The translations under genes and the position numbers were made by a program. Source: Fodinibius salicampi (GTDB lineage: Bacteria; Bacteroidota; Rhodothermia; Balneolales; Balneolaceae). Taken from it: a DNA stretch of 64,000 nucleotides. The first letter of the stretch is position 1. Each line of letters opens with the position of its first letter. Below the pieces are notes generated by a model. The model did no database searches, was not told the DNA's origin, and saw only the letters and a program-made list of their open reading frames with translations. Below, one piece after another: positions 52,862 through 61,580 of this stretch. The stretch lies in assembly GCF_039545095.1 (NCBI RefSeq), contig NZ_BAABRS010000002.1, forward strand, positions 372,001-436,000, given 5' to 3'.

Positions 52862-52920
52862 AATTGACTCCTTGTTTAGATTGCTTTTATTTATTTTTGC
52901 TACTTGATTGCTATGCTATT

Positions 52921-54198
52921 TTAAAGTTCTTTAAACCAGCTTTTCATTCTGTCAGCTAGTCGTTCCATGACCTTTTCTACACTCGATCCTTTGGTAGAAG
53001 AAGGTATGATTGCCTCATTTTGAGGTCCGCTACCGGTTTTGATGGCGTGCATAACAAGCCCCACACCGGTTGCGTAAATGGGGTTGTTTACTTCTTCAGT
53101 AAGTCCCCCGCTGAGCCCTATAGGTTTTCCAATTTTTGCATCCATCCCCAATACTTCATTGGCCAGGGGACATACATTTTTGATGAGTGATCCGCCGCCG
53201 CTCAGTACCACGCCAGCACTGAGAGAATCGGCATAACCACTTCGTTTTACTTCAATGGCCACAATTTCCAGGATCTCTTCCATTCGAGCCTGTATTATCT
53301 TGCCCAGAATACTTTTGGTAATTTCTTTGGGAGGACGTCCCGCAATGCCGGGAACGGTAATGGCTTCGTCTTCTTCAATAAGATCGATATAAGCTTCACC
53401 ATGATTGCGCTTCAACTTTTCCGCCTGATCTTCGAGCACACTCAATCCCATCCGGATATCGTCGGTGACTTTTTTGCCGGCGATTGCTATGACAGCGGTA
53501 TGTCGGATGGTATTATCACGGAAGATCGCTACGTCTGTTGTTCCTCCGCCAATATCCACCAGTACCACACCCGCTTCTTTCTCTTCTTCATCTAGCACGG
53601 CATAAGAAGAGGCCAGAGGTTCCAAAATAATATCTGCAACTTGGTACCCCGCGCGTTCTACACAGCGATAGATATTTTTAGCAGCGGAAACCAGTCCCGT
53701 AATGATGTGGACTTCCGCCTCCATGCGCATACCGCTCATGCCTACCGGATCGCTGATGCCATCCTGCCCGTCTACTACAAATTCCTGGGGGATTACATGA
53801 ATAATCTCCTGATCGGTAGGAAGCATGATTTGCTGGCAGTCTTCGAGCAGTCGTTCGACATCATCCACCGTAATTTCATTATCCCGGTTGTTAATGGTAA
53901 TAACGCCCTTGCTACGCATGCTACGGATATGGTCGCCGGCAATGCCGACATTAACCGAATTGACTTCAATTCCGGAAGCCAATTGAGCCTGTTCAATGGC
54001 TGTTTGAATAGCGTTAACCGTTTTGTCAATATTGACGACTACCCCGCGATTAAGTCCCTCGCTGGGAGCTCGTCCCACACCCAGAATATGAATGCGATCC
54101 TGGGGATCAATAGAGGCCACGATTGCACATACTTTGGTAGTGCCTATATCTAATCCAACAACAATTCTGTCTTCTTTTTCTTCCATAATTTTAGTCAC
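52921..54198 (-). CDS. ftsA: Cell division protein FtsA
   Basis: A 425-residue actin-like protein that anchors FtsZ to the membrane. IVVGLDIGTTKVCAIVASI and VLVDIGGGTTDVAIF are the phosphate-binding loops, and AGVVLSGGGSLI is the adenosine region. The 1C domain appears as VNVGIAGDHIRSMRS. The last 15 residues (MERLADRMKSWFKEL) form the membrane-targeting amphipathic helix. Usual length and position between ftsQ and ftsZ. Confidence 0.98.
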   Translation of the reverse strand: MTKIMEEKEDRIVVGLDIGTTKVCAIVASIDPQDRIHILGVGRAPSEGLNRGVVVNIDKTVNAIQTAIEQAQLASGIEVNSVNVGIAGDHIRSMRSKGVITINNRDNEITVDDVERLLEDCQQIMLPTDQEIIHVIPQEFVVDGQDGISDPVGMSGMRMEAEVHIITGLVSAAKNIYRCVERAGYQVADIILEPLASSYAVLDEEEKEAGVVLVDIGGGTTDVAIFRDNTIRHTAVIAIAGKKVTDDIRMGLSVLEDQAEKLKRNHGEAYIDLIEEDEAITVPGIAGRPPKEITKSILGKIIQARMEEILEIVAIEVKRSGYADSLSAGVVLSGGGSLIKNVCPLANEVLGMDAKIGKPIGLSGGLTEEVNNPIYATGVGLVMHAIKTGSGPQNEAIIPSSTKGSSVEKVMERLADRMKSWFKEL

Positions 54199-54217
54199 GT
54201 ACTTGTTATATGATCAT

Positions 54218-54970
54218 TCATTGTTCACGCGTTACGATCTGTCCCTCAAACCTTAGGTCAATTGATCGCATTTGTTCCATTCCTTTCTGTTTGATGACTT
54301 CGCCGTAAAAGGCTTCCCAGTTTCGAAGCCGGGTGCCGAAGCTATCTTTTCCAAAGGTTACTTTTACTCCATTATCATTTGTTAGTGCAACAATACCATT
54401 ATCGGTCCATGCCACTTCACTAATGGTGGCATTACTAACGGGTCTGTTTTGAAGTTCCGTGAGAAAATCTGCGGCAGCTTTAAATTGCGATTGTTTCAAC
54501 GTATCTCCCGGAGATTTGCTCCTGAAACCGTAGAGCAGTGGAACATCCACTGTTTCTCCCAGAGTAAATGGAAGCAGTGTGCCTTCCTTATCGATATACA
54601 TTTCTTGATTGCCGTCAACCAGCATGGCGATGGGTTGCCGCTCTGAAATCCGTATAGTGATATTTCCATTAGGCTCTACGTCTACAGCCGCTCTTTCTAC
54701 GTAAGGGATTTCTTCAAACTGGGTGATAATATTCATCACATTCAGGCTATCGGGACTGATTCCGGTAGGTACTTCTACTTCACGCAGTTTTTCCTCCGAT
54801 ACCAGTTTATGGTCTTCAAAACGGACTTCCTGAACCGTCATCATAGAGCTCCAGTAGAAGCCTGCGGATATGGCAAGTCCGAGTATCAGTATAGCCCCAC
54901 CTACCCAAGGGAGAGGATTATTTCTCTTTTGGGTTGAGTGCTCCTCGTTATGTGAATTTTTTTTGCTCAT
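54218..54970 (-). CDS. ftsQ: Cell division protein FtsQ/DivIB
   Basis: A 250-residue protein with a short cytoplasmic tail, one transmembrane helix (WVGGAILILGLAISAGFYW, about residues 23-41) and a periplasmic POTRA domain (VQEVRFEDHKLVSEEKL). A second beta domain (VERAAVDVEPNGNITIRISE; FGTRLRNWEAFYGEVIKQ) follows. FtsQ links FtsA/FtsZ to the septal peptidoglycan machinery. The family is poorly conserved; the call rests on architecture and its position between murC and ftsA. Confidence 0.9.
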   Translation of the reverse strand: MSKKNSHNEEHSTQKRNNPLPWVGGAILILGLAISAGFYWSSMMTVQEVRFEDHKLVSEEKLREVEVPTGISPDSLNVMNIITQFEEIPYVERAAVDVEPNGNITIRISERQPIAMLVDGNQEMYIDKEGTLLPFTLGETVDVPLLYGFRSKSPGDTLKQSQFKAAADFLTELQNRPVSNATISEVAWTDNGIVALTNDNGVKVTFGKDSFGTRLRNWEAFYGEVIKQKGMEQMRSIDLRFEGQIVTREQ

Positions 54971-55061
54971 TCAGTTGGTAACGGTTATTTATTTTCTTAA
55001 AAGTTCCTCTGGTAAAAGATTCCCCTAAGAGATAATTTTATTTCAGTTGGTTCAAATAGTT

Positions 55062-56495
55062 TTAGTTGTTTTGATTCAATTTTGAAATTCCATTTTCTAA
55101 ATCCTTTATAAAAGCTTCTCCATATTTATAGATATCTCCGGCTCCCATTGTTATTACCACATCACCGGGCTGTACGATCTCTTTCAGTTGGTTCGGCAGC
55201 TCTTCCTTATCTTCCAGGTAATAAACCTGGCGGTGACCATATTCTCTAGCTGCATCTGCAATAAGTTTGCCCGTAACACCTTCAATAGGTTCTTCCCGGG
55301 AAGGGTAAACATCGGTGATAACACACACCTCCGCGTCAAAGAACGAGAGTCCGAACTCTTCATATAATTCCTGTGTGCGAGAGTACAGGTGAGGTTGAAA
55401 TACAGCAACAAGGCGACGCTTTTCCCATCCCTTGCGGGCGGCATCCAGAGTGGCCTGTACCTCAGTAGGATGGTGAGCATAGTCGTCTATGACCATAACC
55501 CCGTCTTTGTCTGCTTTTAACTGAAATCGGCGGAATACACCTTCAAAACGTTCCAGTCCGCTCTTTATATTTTTAAAATCTATATCAAGTTCCAGTCCAA
55601 CGGCAACAGCTGCGAGGGCATTTTTTACATTATGTTCACCCGGGGCCCGAAGCTCTATTCGGCCAAGTTCCTCTCCTTCATTGATGACGGTAAAGGTGCT
55701 GTTAAAATGATCTACGTCAATATTTATAGCTCGAATCTTTGCCTGAGGCGTTAAACCGTAGGTAATGGTGCGGCGGTCGATGTCCGGAATAATACTTCGG
55801 ACATTAGGATCATCGAGGCAGAGTGCGACGGCTCCGTAAAAGGGCACTTTGTTTGCAAATTCTACGAAAGCTTCTTTTACATCTTCGAGATTGTCATATA
55901 TATCCAGATGTTCGGCTTCAATATTGGTAATTATGGCCAGTGAAGGGTGGAGGCGCAAGAAGGTGCGGTCAAATTCATCCGCTTCTACTATGATAATATC
56001 GCCTTTACCTACTACCGCATTGGTTTCAGAAAAGCTATGGACTTTACCGCCCACAATGATGGTCGGATCAAAGTTACCGTCCTGAATAACGTGGCCGATC
56101 ATGGTGGTGGTTGTCGTTTTACCATGAGTGCCGGCTACACCGACGCCATATTTCATACGCATCAGTTCTGCCAGCATTTCAGCCCGCTTGATAACAGGGA
56201 TACCTTTTTCCAGGGCAGCACGGGTCTCAATATTTTCACCGGCTTGGACAGCGCTGGTATATACGACTACATCAGCTCCTTCAATATTCTGCTCATTATG
56301 GCCAATTGAAATATTTGCTCCAAGATCTTGAAGTCGTTCAATAGTCTCACCCATTTTAGCATCCGATCCAGAGACGATATAGTCTTTCTGAAGGAGAATC
56401 TCGGCCATACCGCTCATACCTATTCCACCGATACCAACCATGTGAATATGGCGGGTGCGTCCAAATATGGGTTGTGTTTGTATTTGATTACTCAT
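55062..56495 (-). CDS. murC: UDP-N-acetylmuramate--L-alanine ligase
   Basis: A 477-residue cytoplasmic ligase adding L-alanine to UDP-MurNAc. HMVGIGGIGMSGMAEILL is the Rossmann-like nucleotide loop, GVAGTHGKTTTTTMIGH the ATP P-loop, and IVEADEFDRTFL and DDYAHHPTEV follow. I chose ATG 56493-56495 (MSNQIQ) over an earlier GTG, because the 30-residue extension is not MurC-like and overlaps palindromic DNA. It lies downstream of murG and 91 bases ahead of ftsQ; murB and ddl are absent from the usual space. Confidence 0.96.
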   Translation of the reverse strand: MSNQIQTQPIFGRTRHIHMVGIGGIGMSGMAEILLQKDYIVSGSDAKMGETIERLQDLGANISIGHNEQNIEGADVVVYTSAVQAGENIETRAALEKGIPVIKRAEMLAELMRMKYGVGVAGTHGKTTTTTMIGHVIQDGNFDPTIIVGGKVHSFSETNAVVGKGDIIIVEADEFDRTFLRLHPSLAIITNIEAEHLDIYDNLEDVKEAFVEFANKVPFYGAVALCLDDPNVRSIIPDIDRRTITYGLTPQAKIRAINIDVDHFNSTFTVINEGEELGRIELRAPGEHNVKNALAAVAVGLELDIDFKNIKSGLERFEGVFRRFQLKADKDGVMVIDDYAHHPTEVQATLDAARKGWEKRRLVAVFQPHLYSRTQELYEEFGLSFFDAEVCVITDVYPSREEPIEGVTGKLIADAAREYGHRQVYYLEDKEELPNQLKEIVQPGDVVITMGAGDIYKYGEAFIKDLENGISKLNQNN

Positions 56496-56560
56496 TTTTG
56501 ATCGTTTTTCAAGACTACATGTCATCCTTTTTACCAGTTGGCCCTGCGGAATGCCTCGAA

Positions 56561-56644
56561 GTGGCCCGACATCGTCGGATTCCACAAGGGCTGGCGGATC
56601 AGGATCTTCAATATATTTTATAGGTGCTGAAATAAGTTCAGCAC
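56561..56644 (-). repeat. Palindromic spacer between murG and murC
   Basis: Two hairpins lie in the 159-base spacer. The first has GTGG/CCAC and CCGAC/GTCGG arms with small bulges (56561-56585). The second has GTGCTGAA (56624-56631) and TTCAGCAC (56637-56644), perfect over eight bases. The second recalls the TGCTGAA-type element between hemC and hemD. It has no T-run, so termination is not obvious. Confidence 0.5.
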
Positions 56645-56654
56645 TACATTTGGG

Positions 56655-57821
56655 TTATATTTTTTTTGTTGTCAGTTTTAAGATTTCTTTAGCAATATTT
56701 TTAGCGGCATCCGGCCTTGCCAGTTTGAGTGCTGCTTGCTGCATTTCTTTAAGTCGGTTTCGATCCGTTATTAAACGATTTACCAAATCAGTGAGGGTAT
56801 TATTGAGATTTTCATCTTTGACCAATTTCGCAGCTCCTTCCTTTACCATTGACTGTGCATTTTTTGTTTGATGGTCGCCGGCCACATTAGGCGAAGGGAC
56901 CAATATACTAGCGCTTCCGGTTAGGGCCAGCTCCGAGCACGATAAAGCTCCGGCCCGACTAACAACTAAGTCGGCTGCTGCATAAGCTTCCGGCATGTTA
57001 TATAGAAAATCTGTAAGCAGCAGATTTTTAAATTTCTTGGGTTGAATATTCTCTCGCAGCCGGTCATAGTAACGGCTGCCGCATTGCCAAATAATTTGTA
57101 GTTCCATATCGTCATGGAGTGTTGCAATATGTTCGGACATTGCCTTATTAATTTTTTTAGCTCCACCGCTGCCACCTAAAACCAAGAGTACCGGATGTTC
57201 CGGTTCGAATCCGAATTCTTTTCGTGCCTTCAGCGGATCCACGTTAGAAAGCGATTTTCTTGTGGGGTTCCCCGCTTCTATAACGGTGGTTTCTTTCGGG
57301 AAAAACTTTCTGGCATCCTTAAAAGCTGTAAAAACAAGTTCTGCTTTTTTACCAAGCAGGCGATTAGTGACGCCGGGAAAGCTGTTTTGTTCCTGTATAA
57401 CTACGGGAATGCCCATTTGGGCCGCCACCCAGCAGACGGGGCCTGCCGCATAACCTCCGCAGGATATCACTACATCAGGATTAAAGTTTCTCAGGATACT
57501 TAGGCTCTGAAAGAGGCTTGTGCCCAGTTTCACAGGGAAAAGCAAATTTTTAAGCGTCCATCTCCTGTGAAAACCGCTAATCCAAATATCGGTAATATCG
57601 TAGCCGGCGCGGGGCACAGCTTCCCACTCCATGTGGTTTTTAGTTCCCACAAAAAGGATTTCAATATCTTCATACTCTTCCTGCAGCGCATCTGCTATGG
57701 CAATAGCAGGATACACATGACCACCAGTACCTCCTGCTGCTATAAGTACGTTGATCGTACCTATAACAGCGGAGTCTGGTCCGTCGTGTGATGATACATC
57801 CGTTGAAAAGTTATTATGCAT
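56655..57821 (-). CDS. murG: Undecaprenyldiphospho-muramoylpentapeptide beta-N-acetylglucosaminyltransferase
   Basis: A 388-residue GT-B glycosyltransferase that converts lipid I to lipid II at the inner membrane. INVLIAAGGTGGHVYPAIAIADAL is the lipid I side loop. VLLVLGGSGGAKKINKAM, the C-terminal TDFLYNMPEAYAAADLVVSRAGALSCSELAL and VPSPNVAGDHQTKNAQ mark the UDP-GlcNAc domain. The start lies within the last codons of ftsW, overlapping eight bases (ATGCATAA). Length is slightly above the E. coli enzyme because of an extended N-terminus. Confidence 0.97.
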   Translation of the reverse strand: MHNNFSTDVSSHDGPDSAVIGTINVLIAAGGTGGHVYPAIAIADALQEEYEDIEILFVGTKNHMEWEAVPRAGYDITDIWISGFHRRWTLKNLLFPVKLGTSLFQSLSILRNFNPDVVISCGGYAAGPVCWVAAQMGIPVVIQEQNSFPGVTNRLLGKKAELVFTAFKDARKFFPKETTVIEAGNPTRKSLSNVDPLKARKEFGFEPEHPVLLVLGGSGGAKKINKAMSEHIATLHDDMELQIIWQCGSRYYDRLRENIQPKKFKNLLLTDFLYNMPEAYAAADLVVSRAGALSCSELALTGSASILVPSPNVAGDHQTKNAQSMVKEGAAKLVKDENLNNTLTDLVNRLITDRNRLKEMQQAALKLARPDAAKNIAKEILKLTTKKI

Positions 57822-59004
57822 AGAACACGGCTTTTTTAGCGCTACTGTGTTTTGAAATATTCATTAAGATGCCAATCATGATACCTGCAAAAAGGGTACT
57901 GCTTCCGCCATAGCTTACAAAAGGCATAGGCAGTCCCGTGACCGGAAGTAACCCACTGGCAACACCGGCATTTACAAATCCATATAGTACAATTGTGAGT
58001 GTACAACCTGTTGCCATGAGTACCCCCAATACATCGGGTGCATTCTTACTTATTTTGGCAATGCCCCGGAAAAGTATAACTCCGAAAATAAGGAGTACGG
58101 CTGCTGAGCCGACAATGCCATATTCTTCGGCGATAATCGCAAAAATAAAATCGTTATAAGGGGCGGGGAGAAAATCCCGCTGGGTACTTTTACCGATACC
58201 AACCCCGAAAATTTCGCCCTGGGCAATAGCCATATGTGCCTGTTGGGCCTGGTACCCGCTTCCCACATTAAATTCCTCGCTGTTTATTTCTACAATTTGC
58301 TCAACATACTGATCGATGCGGCTCTGGCGCTCTGGTGATTGCCAAATTAGGATAGATGAACCCAGCAGTCCGATGATAACCAGGGTACCAAGCTGTAACA
58401 CGCTTACTCGTCCGACAAACATCACGAGCATTGAAATACCTAAAAGGATAGCAGCGCTGCTGAAATCCTCTATACCGATCAGTACGCAGGTGATGATTAC
58501 CCAAACCATCAGGGGTAAGAAAGTTCGTTTAAAGTCTTTGATGTAATCCTGTTTGTTATCGATCAGCACTGCCAAATGAATAAGTAGTGCAACGGTCGCA
58601 AAAGATGACGGCTGGAATGAGAATCCGCCGATATCCAGATATCGCCTGGCCCCAAAAACCTCATTACCGGATATGGCAACGATAATTAGCAATATCCAGC
58701 TGGTGATTACAGCCAGGCGGCTGAATTTGGCAACAGCATGATAATTTATTTTTGAGATAAACAGCATTGCGAGGAAAGCAATACCTAGTTTAATGATATG
58801 TCCGAATACCAGGCTGCCGGCCGTTGTTTGATTGCTTTCCGCAAAATAGGCGATTGCTGAATACACTGCGAGCGTACCAAAAATCATTAGGATGATTACC
58901 GATACAAGAAGGATACGATCGCTACCCTGGGTAGGAGTATCCATCTCATCAGGACCAGTGCCCATGATTGAGGAAATACTTTTATTTGGCGTAGTGTATA
59001 GCAT
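57814..59004 (-). CDS. ftsW: Lipid II polymerase FtsW (SEDS family)
   Basis: A 396-residue SEDS-family polymerase with about ten transmembrane helices. GDRILLVS-like SDRILLVSVIILMIFG begins the first helix. The hallmark segments FLPAPYNDFIFAIIAEEYGIVGS and GLPMPFVSYGGSSTLF are present. Together with its cognate class B PBP it polymerises septal peptidoglycan. The gene lies between murD and murG, the normal dcw order. A palindromic spacer separates it from murD. Confidence 0.96.
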   Translation of the reverse strand: MLYTTPNKSISSIMGTGPDEMDTPTQGSDRILLVSVIILMIFGTLAVYSAIAYFAESNQTTAGSLVFGHIIKLGIAFLAMLFISKINYHAVAKFSRLAVITSWILLIIVAISGNEVFGARRYLDIGGFSFQPSSFATVALLIHLAVLIDNKQDYIKDFKRTFLPLMVWVIITCVLIGIEDFSSAAILLGISMLVMFVGRVSVLQLGTLVIIGLLGSSILIWQSPERQSRIDQYVEQIVEINSEEFNVGSGYQAQQAHMAIAQGEIFGVGIGKSTQRDFLPAPYNDFIFAIIAEEYGIVGSAAVLLIFGVILFRGIAKISKNAPDVLGVLMATGCTLTIVLYGFVNAGVASGLLPVTGLPMPFVSYGGSSTLFAGIMIGILMNISKHSSAKKAVFYA

Positions 59005-59021
59005 AATGTTTTTTTTCAGTC

Positions 59022-59069
59022 TTCAGTTTTCAGCTATCAGAGTAGTAATTCTGACAGCTGAAAACTGAA
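59022..59069. repeat. Long palindrome between murD and ftsW
   Basis: TTCAGTTTTCAGCT (59022-59035) and AGCTGAAAACTGAA (59056-59069) are perfectly complementary over 14 bases. After one A/C mismatch an inner TCAGA/TCTGA pairs, leaving an 8-base loop. This is a much stronger hairpin than chance, and it is embedded in the dcw transcript. It has no T-run on the minus strand. It resembles dispersed AGCTGAAAACTGA-type elements. Confidence 0.7.
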
Positions 59070-59082
59070 AGCTGATTACTTT

Positions 59083-60447
59083 CTAAAGTCGATTTACTGC
59101 TTTTTTAAATTCGTTGCCACGGTGTTTATAGTTGTCATACATATCAAACGAGGAGCAGGCGGGGCTCAATAATACGGCTTCTCCGCGCTTGGCTCCCTGC
59201 TTTGCCGTTCTGACGGCTTCATTCATATTTTCAGCTGTTTTAAAATGAGGAACGACCGTTTTAAGTTGCTCTTCAATCAGAGGTTTCGCTTCTCCAATCG
59301 CTATAATTGTATGTACCTTATTACGGATTTGATCCACAAGTTCGCTGTAATCATTTCCTTTGTCTCTTCCGCCCATAATTAGTGTTAAAGGCACGTTAAA
59401 GCTATCCAGTGCATACCATACCGCATTGATGTTTGTCGCCTTGCTGTCATTGACATAGCTGACACCGTTGACAGTTCGCACTTGTTCCAATCGATGTTCA
59501 ACTCCTTCGAATGTGCTCAGGCTTTCGCGAATAACATCACTTTTAATTTCAGATGCCCGCGCGGCCAGTGCCGTAGCGAGGCCGTTATTTAAATTATGTT
59601 TACCAGAAAGCTTTACATCAGTTGTAGGCATTAGAACCTCTTCCTGTTGATTGAATTTTAGAATTATATTTTGATTTCGAACAAAAGCTCCATTTCCATT
59701 GACGATTTCCTGTTGATCGGAAAAGGCCAACAGTTTTGGATGACGTTCTTTTTTTTTAAGGGATTCAACATGCTTCCTGATTGTTGAATCTTCATAATTG
59801 TAGATAAACCAGTCATCAGCTGATTGATTCTCTGTAATGCGAAATTTTGAGGCCGCATAACTAGAGAAATCCTGATTGTAGCGATCCAGATGATCAGGAG
59901 TAATGTTTAGTATTATGCTGATATGCGGCTTGAAAGTATCAATATGATCAAGCTGAAAACTGCTGACCTCCAGCAGAATGTCATCTACCGCATCGGTGGT
60001 CACCGCCTCTGAAAAGGCATAACCGATATTCCCGGCTGTTTCATGGCTAATATTACCCAACGACCAGGTGTGGTCTAGCCAGCTGGTAACGGTTGTTTTG
60101 CCATTACTCCCGGTTACTGCGGTAATGGACGCATCAGTAAACCAGCTGGCGGTTTCTATTTCAGAAAATACTTTTTTGCCGGACTCGAGGTAATATTGCA
60201 CGACTGTCGCTTCTGTAGGTACGCCCGGACTTAATACCGCGAAATCTCCTTTTTGGGCCTGTTTAGTATGACCTTTTTCTTCAAAAGGGATATTATGATT
60301 CTCCAGCTGCCTTTTGATTGAAGGAGTAATCGTACCATGGTCGGTCACGAATACCGATGCCCCTTTCTGCTGCAATAAAACGGCAGCAGCAAAGCCACTG
60401 CGGGCAGCTCCTATCACAACGATATGTTTGTCAGTTACATCTATCAT
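59083..60447 (-). CDS. murD: UDP-N-acetylmuramoyl-L-alanine--D-glutamate ligase
   Basis: A 454-residue cytoplasmic ligase adding D-glutamate. HIVVIGAARSGFAAAVLL begins the N-terminal domain, TAVTGSNGKTTVTSWLDH is the P-loop, and LEVSSFQLD and ILNITPDHLDRY follow. YVNDSKATNINAVWYALD and GGRDKGNDY mark the C-terminal domain. I chose ATG 60445-60447 (MIDVTDKHIV), because it overlaps the mraY stop as ATGA and matches the usual MurD start; an upstream alternative has no family resemblance. Confidence 0.96.
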   Translation of the reverse strand: MIDVTDKHIVVIGAARSGFAAAVLLQQKGASVFVTDHGTITPSIKRQLENHNIPFEEKGHTKQAQKGDFAVLSPGVPTEATVVQYYLESGKKVFSEIETASWFTDASITAVTGSNGKTTVTSWLDHTWSLGNISHETAGNIGYAFSEAVTTDAVDDILLEVSSFQLDHIDTFKPHISIILNITPDHLDRYNQDFSSYAASKFRITENQSADDWFIYNYEDSTIRKHVESLKKKERHPKLLAFSDQQEIVNGNGAFVRNQNIILKFNQQEEVLMPTTDVKLSGKHNLNNGLATALAARASEIKSDVIRESLSTFEGVEHRLEQVRTVNGVSYVNDSKATNINAVWYALDSFNVPLTLIMGGRDKGNDYSELVDQIRNKVHTIIAIGEAKPLIEEQLKTVVPHFKTAENMNEAVRTAKQGAKRGEAVLLSPACSSFDMYDNYKHRGNEFKKAVNRL

Positions 60448-61580
60448 CGCAGTTTTAGGGTTAAGAGGCTTAGAATTCCAAGGAGAACGGCAATGATCCA
60501 AAAGCGAACTACAATTTTTGATTCCGGCCATCCCTTTTTCTCAAAATGGTGATGGATTGGGGTCATCAGAAAAACCCGGCGCCCTTCTCCGTATTTTCGC
60601 CGCGTATATTTGAAATAGGTTGTTTGGATGATGACTGATATCGTTTCGATAAAAAAGATGCCGCAAACAATCGGCAGTAAAAGTTCTTTATGGAGCATGA
60701 GACCAAGGGCACCAAAAGCGCCCCCGAGGGCCAACGATCCAGTATCCCCCATGAATACGGAGGCAGGGTGCGTGTTATACCAAAGAAAGCCCATGCATCC
60801 TCCCACAAGTGAAGCACAAAAAATGGTCAGTTCTCCAGAACCGGGTAGATACATAATATTCAGAAAGCTGGAAAAGTCTGTTCGACCGGATACGTATGCA
60901 AAAATTCCTAGAATAAGTCCCGCTATGGCAGAAGTACCGGCAGCAAGTCCATCAAGGCCATCAGTTAGGTTTGTTGCATTGCTTACAGCCGTTATCACAA
61001 ATACAACCATAGGTATGTAGATGACCCAACCAAGTGCTTCTCCCAGAATAGCGTAATCAATATTTACGCTTTTAAGAAAAGGGACGGTGCTTAGTGTATT
61101 GAAATCCTGAAATTCCGGCCAGAAATAGAGTGTACATCCCAAAAGAAGACCTACTGTAATCTGACCGGCTACTTTAAGGCGGCCGCTTAAACCCGACTTA
61201 TCTTTCTTAACTACTTTTATATAATCATCAACAAAGCCTACTACGCCCAGGATTAAGGTGACCAGAATAATCATCCAGGTATAAATACTATCCATAGGCA
61301 TCCATAACAGGGCGGGAATCAAAATCGCTAACAGGATAATAAGTCCCCCCATGGTGGGTGTGTGTGCTTTGCCAAGGTGATTATCGAGTCCGATATCCTC
61401 TCGAATAACTTCGCGAAGTTGCATGTGCTCCAGCCATTTGATGATTTGTCTTCCAATCATGATGCTGATAAACAACGCCATAGCCGCAGCGATAGCCGCT
61501 CGTGTAGTAATAAACTCAAAGGCCCCAAATCCAGGGGGTTCGTAATTAATTTCCAGCCAGCTGATGAGTTCGTATAACAT
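60444..61580 (-). CDS. mraY: Phospho-N-acetylmuramoyl-pentapeptide-transferase
   Basis: A 378-residue integral membrane enzyme with about ten helices. It transfers phospho-MurNAc-pentapeptide to undecaprenyl phosphate. Signatures are AHTPTMGGLIIL near the N-terminus, GVVGFVDDYIKV as GVVGFVDDYIKVVKKDKSGL, NLTDGLDGLAAG and FMGDTGSLALGG, and HHHFEKKGWPESKIVVRFW at the C-terminus. Start ATG 61578-61580 shares one base with the murE stop (TAATG), so translation is coupled. The murD start overlaps the mraY end by four bases. Confidence 0.97.
   Translation of the reverse strand: MLYELISWLEINYEPPGFGAFEFITTRAAIAAAMALFISIMIGRQIIKWLEHMQLREVIREDIGLDNHLGKAHTPTMGGLIILLAILIPALLWMPMDSIYTWMIILVTLILGVVGFVDDYIKVVKKDKSGLSGRLKVAGQITVGLLLGCTLYFWPEFQDFNTLSTVPFLKSVNIDYAILGEALGWVIYIPMVVFVITAVSNATNLTDGLDGLAAGTSAIAGLILGIFAYVSGRTDFSSFLNIMYLPGSGELTIFCASLVGGCMGFLWYNTHPASVFMGDTGSLALGGAFGALGLMLHKELLLPIVCGIFFIETISVIIQTTYFKYTRRKYGEGRRVFLMTPIHHHFEKKGWPESKIVVRFWIIAVLLGILSLLTLKLR

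Noticed and set aside
56496-56585. N-terminal extension of murC by 30 codons from a GTG
   Set aside because: The added residues are encoded by the hairpin-rich spacer and are not MurC-like; ATG 56493-56495 is preferred.
60448-60531. N-terminal extension of murD by 28 codons
   Set aside because: It overlaps mraY coding sequence heavily; the ATGA overlap at 60444-60447 is the standard junction.
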